5,740 nt of DNA from Chloroflexota bacterium (GTDB taxonomy: Bacteria > Chloroflexota > Limnocylindria > Limnocylindrales > CSP1-4): contig JAJYJR010000405.1 in NCBI GenBank assembly GCA_021789355.1, positions 1 through 5,740 of the forward strand. The letters run 5' to 3'. Made by a program: the position numbers and the translations under genes. The notes under the pieces are model-generated. The model saw only the letters and a list, made by a program, of their open reading frames with translations, was not told where the DNA came from and ran no database searches. Positions 1 to 4,840 of the stretch are shown piece after piece. Each line of letters starts with the position of its first letter. Position 1 is the first letter of the stretch.

Positions 1-1056
1 CAGCCGGTCGATGTGTCCGCGGCCAGCGAGGCGGCGGAGCGCCTGCCGCGTCGCAGGCGGGGCGATGCCAAGGCGCATCGCCTCGGTCTCGATCTCACCC
101 GATGGGCGGGCGACGTTCGCCGACGCGACGACGGTCACCACCTGTCGCTCGACCGGCGCCATCGCCGACCACCGAGCCGCGAAGATCTCCTGACTCACGG
201 AGGCGAAGGCGCGCTCGAAGGCGATCGCGAACTCCGCGCTGCTGACCCGCCCTCTCTCGGCGGCATCGAAGGCGGAGTAGGCGAGCTTCTGCAGGTAGTA
301 CGGCCGCCCGCCGGACAGCTCGACGATTTCCGTCATGACCTCGTCGTCGAACATCACGCTGGTCTCGGCCAGAGGCGTTGTGATCGCCGCTGCGGCCGCT
401 GCCTCGTTGAGCGGGCCGAGTGTGATCGGCTCGAAGAAGCGCACGAGCGGCTCGTGGGCACCGCGGATTGAGCCGAAGAGCCCGGGCGAAGCGGAGACCA
501 CGAAGGCGACCGCGATGTCGGTCGCGTAGAGCTCGAGGCCGATTGCCCGAAGCTGAAGCAGGGCGTCGCCGGGCGTGGCGACGAGATCGATGTCGTCGAC
601 CATGGCGACCAGCGCGCGGTGGTGACCCGCGTGTGTCGCGCGCCGCAGCGCGGCCCGGAGCTCACCGTCGGCCGCGCGTACTGGCTTTCGAACGCGGGCC
701 TCCGCCACCCCGACGTCGAGACCAACCTCGAGGTCCACCTTCGCGGTCCAGCCGCCGCCCGTCTCGGCCCCGACCGCGCTCGCCAGCCCTGCGAGGAAGT
801 CGTCTCGCGACTGTGGGTAGGCCATGGTCAGGACGACGCGGTCACCGGTCGCCTGCAGCCGCCGGCGCCAGTGCATTAGCAGCGTCGTCTTGCCGATCGC
901 CCACTCGCCGAGCAGCGCGGTGTGCTGCGGGTGGCCCTCGCGGGTGCGCGCGACGCGCGCCTCGACCATCGCGGTCTCCGGCTCACGACCCGACAGCAGC
1001 GGCGGGAAGATGCCGCTGCCCGGGCGGAACGGGTTCGTCGATCGTGTCTGTGACAA
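1..1056 (-). CDS. AAA+ (ORC1/Cdc6-like) ATPase, 3' end outside window
   Basis: An uninterrupted minus-strand frame of 352 codons runs off the left edge with no stop. Visible motifs, numbered from the TTG at 1056: Walker A GEWAIGKT at residues 50-57, Walker B ending VDDID at 153-157, a sensor-1-like VVSAS at 186-190, and GGRPYYLQKLA at 249-259, typical of the lid of ORC1-like and related bacterial AAA ATPases. After about residue 285 the sequence resembles a winged helix (bulky VERQVVTVVA, then ATRQALRRLAGRGHID), suggesting nucleic-acid binding. I chose TTG 1056 because AGGAG lies 9 nt upstream; TTG 1065 directly abuts that AGGAG, and an in-frame TGA at 1074-1072 closes the frame. No ATG or GTG start is usable before residue 30. 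It lies 104 bp after the E1-like gene, beyond a hairpin. ATP hydrolysis is well supported; its substrate and any link to the conjugation operon are inference. Confidence 0.85.
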   Translation of the reverse strand, partial: MSQTRSTNPFRPGSGIFPPLLSGREPETAMVEARVARTREGHPQHTALLGEWAIGKTTLLMHWRRRLQATGDRVVLTMAYPQSRDDFLAGLASAVGAETGGGWTAKVDLEVGLDVGVAEARVRKPVRAADGELRAALRRATHAGHHRALVAMVDDIDLVATPGDALLQLRAIGLELYATDIAVAFVVSASPGLFGSIRGAHEPLVRFFEPITLGPLNEAAAAAAITTPLAETSVMFDDEVMTEIVELSGGRPYYLQKLAYSAFDAAERGRVSSAEFAIAFERAFASVSQEIFAARWSAMAPVERQVVTVVASANVARPSGEIETEAMRLGIAPPATRQALRRLAGRGHIDRL

Positions 1057-1076
1057 CTGTGACAACTCCTGTCACA
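1049..1076. promoter_or_regulatory. TGTGACA/TGTCACA operator-like repeat over the ATPase start
   Basis: On the minus strand TGTGACA (1076-1070) is followed by GGAGT and then its perfect inverse TGTCACA (1064-1058). A second direct copy TGTCACA lies at 1055-1049. The 9-mer TTGTCACAG is tandemly duplicated. The dyad encloses the AGGAG ribosome binding site and the third copy covers the first codons of the ATPase. As DNA this looks like a repressor operator; as RNA the 7-bp stem with a 5-nt loop would hide the ribosome binding site. The repeats are seen directly; the regulatory role is inference. Confidence 0.55.
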
Positions 1077-1093
1077 AAGCCTGCTGAGACGGT

Positions 1094-1132
1094 TCGGCCG
1101 AGGAAGCGCCGCCTGGGCGCCGCCTCGGCCGA
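1094..1132 (-). terminator. Strong hairpin after the E1-like gene, probable terminator or attenuator
   Basis: TCGGCCGAGG and CCTCGGCCGA form a perfect 10-bp outer stem. Inside, a 2x2 internal loop leads to a 5-bp GCGCC/GGCGC stem with a 5-nt loop. It begins 28 bp after the E1-like stop codon. No U-tract follows on the minus strand, so it is not a textbook intrinsic terminator, although high-GC bacteria often have U-poor ones. Only about 37 bp separate it from the ATPase start, leaving little room for a separate promoter. It may therefore act as an attenuator or mRNA-processing boundary rather than a full stop. Confidence 0.55.
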
Positions 1133-1160
1133 GATATGCACCGTCAGTCCACACAGTTTC

Positions 1161-1862
1161 CTACTGCGCGCCGGCCTCGAGGCGGAACCAGGGCCGGCTG
1201 CGCGCCTGGCACTGGATCGCGTCGAGGTAGACCTCGCTGTAGGGGACGCTGCCACGCTCGCTGATCTGCCAGAGGCAGGCGAGCATCGCGCTTGCGACCA
1301 ACAGGTTCGTGACGAGGAGCTGCGGCCGTTCGGCCGCTAGGACCTGGCAGCCGTCGCCCTCTGCCTCCTCATGCTCAGCCGCCTGGCCGATCTCCGGGTG
1401 GATCTCGACCAGGTGGCCATCGAGCGAACGCCCATCCCGGCGGCGGACGAGCTGGACGTTGCCGTCTGTCTCGTCGTTGCCACCTGAGATGAGCGTCGCC
1501 TCGTCGAGCGATCGCAGGTGATCGTCGACGAGCGCTCGCGCCCGGTGGTTGTCGACCGCGAGGAGAACGGTGTCAGCCTCGCGGACGATCTGCCGGACGT
1601 TGGTCTCGTCGATGAAGGTCGGGATCGCCTGGCAGGCGAGCCCGGCGGTACGGGCAATCTGGGCCAGGGCCTCGGCCTTGTTCGAGCCCAGATCACTCTT
1701 TGAGCAGGCCTGTCGCGCGAGGTTCTTCGCCTCGAAGACGTCACCGTCGACGAGGACGAGGACCGCGCGTGGTTCGGGCCGGCTCGCGAGGTAGCGGACG
1801 AGGGGCGGGAGAAGCTGGCTCCCGATGCCACCGCAGCCGACGAGGACAATCCGGCTAGCCAT
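1161..1862 (-). CDS. ThiF/E1-like Ubl-activating enzyme (PRTRC ThiF type)
   Basis: A 233-aa cytosolic E1-like enzyme expected to adenylate the C-terminus of the ubiquitin-like protein encoded at 3773-4015 and possibly form a thioester with it. The Rossmann ATP site GCGGIGS is at residues 9-15. The family signature DGDVFEAKNLARQ at 39-51 supplies Asp39, Asp41, Asn47, Arg50 and Gln51. Lys62 sits in NKAEAL, and Asp104 in AVDN is the Mg/adenylate-site aspartate. Cys172 in DGCQVLAAERPQ lies where PRTRC ThiF proteins carry the conserved cysteine before a hydrophobic helix, and is the best catalytic candidate. I chose ATG 1862 because GGAGG lies 8 nt upstream; the in-frame GTG at 1871 overlaps that site. 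The first 8 bp overlap the JAMM gene end, indicating translational coupling. Length matches the compact single-domain ThiF of PRTRC cassettes, not MoeB with a rhodanese. Confidence 0.9.
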   Translation of the reverse strand: MASRIVLVGCGGIGSQLLPPLVRYLASRPEPRAVLVLVDGDVFEAKNLARQACSKSDLGSNKAEALAQIARTAGLACQAIPTFIDETNVRQIVREADTVLLAVDNHRARALVDDHLRSLDEATLISGGNDETDGNVQLVRRRDGRSLDGHLVEIHPEIGQAAEHEEAEGDGCQVLAAERPQLLVTNLLVASAMLACLWQISERGSVPYSEVYLDAIQCQARSRPWFRLEAGAQ

Positions 1863-2670
1863 CGGCGTCACCTCCCTTCGCGCTCGCGCCCGAGATGGGC
1901 GTGAGTCGCCAGGAGAGGTCGTAGTCGAGGGCAGCCGCGGTCCGATCGGCCCGCTCCAGAAGCCCGTTGAGCTCGACCATGGTCGGTCGAGACCCGACGG
2001 CCGGGAGACGGACGATCGACTTCGCCGTAGAGGTCGACGGCTTCGGTCGGGTGACCGGAACGCGTCGGACGGCCGCGAGCCAGCCCGCGGGTGGCTCGAC
2101 GAGCCGTCGAGGCCGCTCGATGAGCTGGCTCACCCTGCGCGGGAAGCGCACGCCGTCGACGACGATCGCCGCGGCGTAGGACGCTCGTCGGTCGAGATCG
2201 CCGATGACGATGTGGAGCCCATCGAGCTCCGCCTCGTCGTCCTCGTCGACCGAGCTCGCAAAGGCGCCGAGAGCGCCGTGCGAGTGGATCGTGCCGACGA
2301 GCCGCGATCCGGCCGGCAGGTCGCCGTCGGCCAGATCGAAGCGCACCGAGGCGAGGGTGACCTTCTGCTCCGGCACGACGAGATCGAACGATCCGTCGCG
2401 CCAGACCAGGAGCACGAGCGCCTCGGTCTTCCGTTCCCGATGGACGGCCCGGAAGAAGCCGACCACGCGAGCCATGAGATCCGCGGGGACCTTGGGCAGC
2501 GCGTAGTCGACGTACTCGCGTTCCGCGGGCAGATGGGCGACCCGTTCGACTTTCGTCTGCGAGACGCCCAAGAGGCTCCGCTTGCGCAGGAACAGCCCAT
2601 TGCGGGCGACAACAAAGGCCGGCAACGGCCGGCCATCGGTCGCGGTCCCGGCTTCGAGGATGGTGAACAT
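1855..2670 (-). CDS. JAB/JAMM metallopeptidase (PRTRC protein A type)
   Basis: A 271-aa protein with an N-terminal region of about 80 residues followed by a JAB/MPN domain. The zinc motif is complete: Glu83 in TEALVLLVW, His129 and His131 in IHSHG, Ser139, and Asp142 exactly ten residues after the second histidine. The flanking pattern (VVPEQKVTLASVRF at 98-111, then LHIVIGDLDRR at 152-162) matches the PRTRC protein A style. Expected role: isopeptidase or processing protease that trims the Ubl tail or removes it from targets. Residues after about 195 are Pro/Ser/Arg-rich, then form a short helical tail. ATG 2670 shares its A with the TGA of the upstream small gene, with GGAGG 9 nt upstream; GTG 2673 is equally possible and adds one residue. 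The 3' end overlaps the E1-like gene. Catalytic competence is well supported; the substrate is inferred from the operon. Confidence 0.9.
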   Translation of the reverse strand: MFTILEAGTATDGRPLPAFVVARNGLFLRKRSLLGVSQTKVERVAHLPAEREYVDYALPKVPADLMARVVGFFRAVHRERKTEALVLLVWRDGSFDLVVPEQKVTLASVRFDLADGDLPAGSRLVGTIHSHGALGAFASSVDEDDEAELDGLHIVIGDLDRRASYAAAIVVDGVRFPRRVSQLIERPRRLVEPPAGWLAAVRRVPVTRPKPSTSTAKSIVRLPAVGSRPTMVELNGLLERADRTAAALDYDLSWRLTPISGASAKGGDADG

Positions 2671-2927
2671 CACCGCTCACCTCCCCGCTCGGGCAGGCGA
2701 TGGACGAGGTACACCAGGCGCTCGAAGCGCCGCTGGTCGGCGACCAAGCCTTCCCGGCTCGGTCGCTCGCCACCGACGATGTGGGCGAACACCGAGAGCG
2801 CCGCTTCCTCCAGGATTGGAGTCGACAGCGGTCTCGCGCGTTCGCCCAGCGCCGGGGCGATCCAGCGTCCGAGGTCGCGGGGCCGGATCGCCGGTGTGCG
2901 GAGGAGGTGGTCACGAAGCGAGGGCAT
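2670..2927 (-). CDS. Unrecognised 85-aa protein between E2-like and JAMM genes
   Basis: I do not recognise this family. Position makes it convincing: the start ATG lies 17 bp inside the 3' end of the E2-like gene, with GAAGG 8 nt upstream, and its TGA overlaps the JAMM ATG, so it is coupled on both sides. An in-frame GTG at 2936 would add three residues. The protein is basic and appears mostly helical: MPSLRDHLL at 1-9, RDLGRWIAPAL at 17-27, EEAALSVFAHIVGG at 40-53 and RRFERLVYLVHRL at 66-78. It has no cysteines, signal peptide or membrane segment. It occupies a slot that standard PRTRC descriptions do not fill with a protein of this size. It could be an adaptor for E2 or JAMM, a specificity factor, or a reduced relative of another PRTRC component. 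Function is unassigned. Confidence 0.75.
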   Translation of the reverse strand: MPSLRDHLLRTPAIRPRDLGRWIAPALGERARPLSTPILEEAALSVFAHIVGGERPSREGLVADQRRFERLVYLVHRLPERGGER

Positions 2928-3684
2928 CGCTCTCACCTTCCACGGCCGCCGGCGGTTCCGGCGTCCGGACCTCGGACTCCGCGGGCTCCTCGGGGATGGG
3001 TGTCCCGGCCGGCAGATCCGACGGGCTCAACCCTGCCATCGACGCTGCGACCTGGCGGAGGGTCCGCCAGTAGGGGTCGTAGCGCAGCGACAGGGCGGCC
3101 AGCGGGTCGTGCCGGGAGCGGGATGCCCAGGCCCGGAAGCCACCCGTGAACGGAAGCGGATGACGGCGCAGGTCCTGGTTGAAGCGACTCGCCCAGAATG
3201 CGCCGACGAGCGCGTCGACCCGTTCGCCGACGGTCGCTCCACTCACCCTGACCGAGCCCAGGCAGACGACGCCGTCGTCGCTCGTGTTCGGGAGGGTGGA
3301 GCAGAGCAACGCATCGTCGAGCGAACGGATCGACGCCGTCCGGAAGTAGGTCGCGAGCCCCTCGATCTGCTCCCCGATCACCGACACGACGAAGACGACG
3401 TAGGGCAGGGCGAGCCGGTAGCTCACCGGCTCGGATCCTGCCCGTCGGCTCGCCTGGTAGGTGATCGTTCGGCGGGCCGGTGGCTGCTCGAGGACGAAGA
3501 CCGATCGATCCATCGATCCCGAGCGAAGCCAGAAGCGGCAGCCGGTGGGCAACCGAGGGGTGATGGCGACCTGGCTCTGCGTCAGCTCGGTCAGAAGATC
3601 AGGAAGCAGCACCTCCCGATCGATGACCTCACTGATCAGCGAGACCAGATCGCCTTCGATGCGCAGGTACGCGCGCGACTGCAT
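2911..3684 (-). CDS. E2-like protein (PRTRC protein B / prokaryotic E2 family D type)
   Basis: A 257-aa protein matching the architecture I recall for PRTRC protein B, which Pfam groups as prokaryotic E2 family D. Key region: LALPYVVFVVSV at 91-102 (E2-fold strand with the usual Pro), ATYFRT at 111-116, then LPNTSDDGVVCLGSV at 131-145, placing the candidate thioester cysteine at Cys141. FWASRFNQDL at 163-172 matches the family's aromatic segment after the active site. A tail from about 220 is rich in Pro, Glu and Ala and probably disordered. Cys49 and Cys128 are other thiols. Expected role: accept the Ubl from E1 and pass it to a target. ATG 3684 has AGGGAG 10 nt upstream; the frame stays open further upstream, but that stretch contains a hairpin and lacks family resemblance. 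It follows the Ubl gene by 88 bp and overlaps the next gene by 17 bp. The family call rests on remembered motifs. Confidence 0.8.
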   Translation of the reverse strand: MQSRAYLRIEGDLVSLISEVIDREVLLPDLLTELTQSQVAITPRLPTGCRFWLRSGSMDRSVFVLEQPPARRTITYQASRRAGSEPVSYRLALPYVVFVVSVIGEQIEGLATYFRTASIRSLDDALLCSTLPNTSDDGVVCLGSVRVSGATVGERVDALVGAFWASRFNQDLRRHPLPFTGGFRAWASRSRHDPLAALSLRYDPYWRTLRQVAASMAGLSPSDLPAGTPIPEEPAESEVRTPEPPAAVEGESDALAS

Positions 3685-3713
3685 GGCGATCGAGCTCCCT
3701 TCTGCGGATGGGA

Positions 3714-3754
3714 GCCCGGAGCCGGCGCACCGGATGGTGCCCTCGACTCCGGGC
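3714..3754 (-). promoter_or_regulatory. Intercistronic hairpin between Ubl and E2-like genes
   Basis: GCCCGGAG (3714-3721) pairs perfectly with CTCCGGGC (3747-3754), and inside it GCACC (3727-3731) pairs with GGTGC (3736-3740) around a GGAT loop. It occupies much of the 88-bp gap after the Ubl stop and ends 29 bp before the E2-like start. No U-run follows, so complete termination is unlikely. Partial attenuation or 3'-end protection of a short Ubl transcript would let the small Ubl be made in excess over its enzymes. The structure is seen; the role is inferred. Confidence 0.5.
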
Positions 3755-3772
3755 TGCCCTATTGGCGACGTC

Positions 3773-4015
3773 TCAGGCCGCGAGGCCCTTGACGCCGGCC
3801 TGCTTCTGGAACTCGATCTCGTCGCCCGGGCGGACGACATAGTCGTCCTCGACCCGGGCGCCGTTGACCGTGACCGCCGCGTCGCGCGGGATGTTGAAGA
3901 CCTGTTCGAGGGCCTTCCAGATCCCGTGGACGGTCTTGCAGGCGAGATCGAGGTCGAGCTCGTTCACGCCGTAGATGACCTTGGTCGTCTCGGTCGCGGG
4001 CTGCATCGTCTGCAT
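3773..4015 (-). CDS. Ubiquitin-like beta-grasp protein (PRTRC protein C type)
   Basis: An 80-aa protein with the beta-grasp pattern. A polar tail at 1-10 precedes strand TKVIYGV at 11-17, then DLDLACKTVHGIWKALEQVF (20-40) covers the turn and main helix. NIPRDAAVTVNGARV at 41-55 holds the next strand and turn, then DDYVVRPGDEIEFQKQAG gives the last strands, including the VRPGDEIEF signature of ThiS/MoaD/Ubl folds. The C-terminus is VKGLAA, with no di-glycine. It is the first gene of the conjugation operon and the presumed substrate of the E1-like, E2-like and JAMM proteins downstream. ATG 4015 was chosen because AAGGAG lies 8 nt upstream; a further upstream in-frame start would overlap this site. 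Cys26 is the only cysteine. ThiS/MoaD sulfur carriers are the alternative, but they end in GG and are not paired with E2 and JAMM genes. Confidence 0.88.
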   Translation of the reverse strand: MQTMQPATETTKVIYGVNELDLDLACKTVHGIWKALEQVFNIPRDAAVTVNGARVEDDYVVRPGDEIEFQKQAGVKGLAA

Positions 4016-4076
4016 CGGAAGATCTCCTTGTGTGGTCGAACGCCGCACGATGGAACGGACCGAAGGCAGACGAGCC

Positions 4077-4093
4077 CAGGCGCGGCACGCCTG
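4077..4093 (-). promoter_or_regulatory. Small hairpin in the leader of the Ubl operon
   Basis: CAGGCG (4077-4082) and CGCCTG (4088-4093) form a 6-bp stem with a 5-nt loop, and GAG/CTC outside could extend it across a small internal loop. It lies about 60 bp upstream of the Ubl start. No clear -35/-10 pair is seen near it. It could be an mRNA leader structure or a dimeric-protein binding site; it may also be chance in GC-rich DNA. Confidence 0.25.
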
Positions 4094-4587
4094 ACTCGGT
4101 GCGATCGCGAAGGATCGGCTCCGGTCCGGCGCGCAACAGCTGGTTATGCACCGGCGGGCGCGCAGGCCGCCGGCTCATGGCTCGAACCCTTCCTGGGCAT
4201 CACCTCCGTTCCGGCGCGGATGTCATCCGCCACCACGAACCGGGTGGAGCCTGAGCGGGCCGAGCGAGCCGTCGGCGAGAACGCCCGAGGTCCCGAAGAC
4301 CGGTCGCGCCGCACCCCATCAAGCAGGGTGGAGCCGACCGGAGATCGAGACCGTCGAGGAGCGTTCCTCGCGACGGCCGCATCGGTCCGGCCGAACTCCG
4401 CCCACGTTCAGACGGTGGCGGCGCGCCTCGCGCGATCGCACGCATCGAAGTTGATGTGCGCGATTGGCAGCGCTGTGTGGTTGGTAAGGTGCTTCAGCCG
4501 CCGGAGATCACGCTGGATCTCGACGCCGGAGCTGGATAGGTCGCGATCAGGTTGATCGTGGGAGCCCGCTCCGGGAGGCTCCTGCCA

Positions 4588-4602
4588 GCTCCACCGTGGA
4601 GC
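4588..4602. promoter_or_regulatory. 15-bp perfect dyad GCTCCAC-C-GTGGAGC
   Basis: Two 7-nt arms, GCTCCAC and GTGGAGC, are separated by one base. The single-base centre disfavours an RNA hairpin and is more like a protein-binding palindrome. A second inverted repeat, GGAGCC (4561-4566) with GGCTCC (4577-4582), lies just beside it. No gene start is close, so the target is unknown and chance cannot be excluded. Confidence 0.3.
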
Positions 4603-4699
4603 AATGGCGGTGGCCCGCCCTCACGAACCGCCAGGTCTTCTCGGGCAGGCCACCTACAGCGAACCTTACCGCGGGCGGCCTCGCCGTGGTAGATGTTGT

Positions 4700-4720
4700 A
4701 TGTACAAATCCATGTACAAA
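4700..4720. promoter_or_regulatory. Direct repeat of ATGTACAAA in an AT-rich patch
   Basis: ATGTACAAA occurs at 4700-4708 and again at 4712-4720, a 12-bp period, and each copy contains the palindrome TGTACA. TTGTA at 4696-4700 adds an inverted half with TACAA at 4703-4707. This is the most AT-rich patch of the intergenic region and stands out sharply from its GC-rich surroundings. It lies about 120 to 140 bp beyond the merB stop and about 690 bp upstream of the Ubl start. It looks like a transcription-factor site or promoter remnant; the controlled gene is not clear. Confidence 0.4.
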
Positions 4721-4840
4721 AGTCGACGGACCGGACGGGCTGGGACTTGTCCTTACGCTCGCCGGAGGTCGAGCCGGGGCGGCAGTCCTCCTTCCTGGTG
4801 CGGTCCCTCTCCAGGTACCGCGACTCGATGCGCCGGGTCT

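Larger units (their letters stand above)
4016..4840. other. About 825 bp with no convincing gene
   Basis: None of the six frames gives a recognisable protein with a good start and ribosome binding site. A minus-strand frame without start codon runs from 4620 to a TGA at 4408; it ends in a coding-looking stretch (GVEIQRDLRRLKHLTNHT, then AHINFDACDRARRAATV) and may be a gene remnant. A GGAGGTGATG at about 4207-4198 heads an 18-codon frame ending at 4144, upstream of the Ubl operon. A plus-strand TTGGCA (4464-4469) and TAAGGT (4485-4490) resemble a promoter but have a short 15-nt spacer and no gene behind them. The promoter of the Ubl operon should lie here, but I cannot place it. Confidence 0.5.

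Noticed and set aside
468..1340. 290-codon plus-strand open frame
   Set aside because: The translation is almost all Arg, Pro, Ala and Ser and lies opposite the AAA+ ATPase with clear Walker motifs.
2670..2690. RGGER at the C-terminus of the small protein as a second Ubl-like di-glycine tail
   Set aside because: The GG codons are GGA GGT, which are the Shine-Dalgarno sequence of the next gene, so the glycines are explained by that constraint. The protein also looks helical rather than beta-grasp.
1825..3792. 655-codon plus-strand open frame
   Set aside because: It is antisense to the E2-like, small, JAMM and E1-like genes, all of which have recognisable motifs and ribosome binding sites. 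Its translation is low-complexity Arg/Asp/Gly-rich, typical of the complement of high-GC genes.
3759..4178. 139-codon minus-strand frame overlapping the Ubl gene
   Set aside because: It has a fair AGGAAGG upstream of its ATG, but it covers the Ubl gene in another frame and its product is Arg-rich with no fold pattern; the Ubl frame has the beta-grasp signature.
4170..4200. GGGTTCGAGCC resembling a tRNA T-arm on the minus strand
   Set aside because: The flanking bases do not form the 5-bp T stem and no acceptor or anticodon arm can be folded around it.
4464..4490. Plus-strand TTGGCA/TAAGGT promoter
   Set aside because: The spacer is only 15 nt and no supported plus-strand gene follows, so I mention it only in the intergenic entry.
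3461..4555. 364-codon plus-strand open frame across the Ubl gene and intergenic region
   Set aside because: It is antisense to the Ubl and E2-like genes, has no recognisable domain and starts without a good ribosome binding site.
4787..4822. CCTGG/CCAGG and GGAGG/CCTCC pairs as a merB terminator
   Set aside because: The stems are only 5 bp with long loops and no U-tract, which is expected by chance at this GC content.
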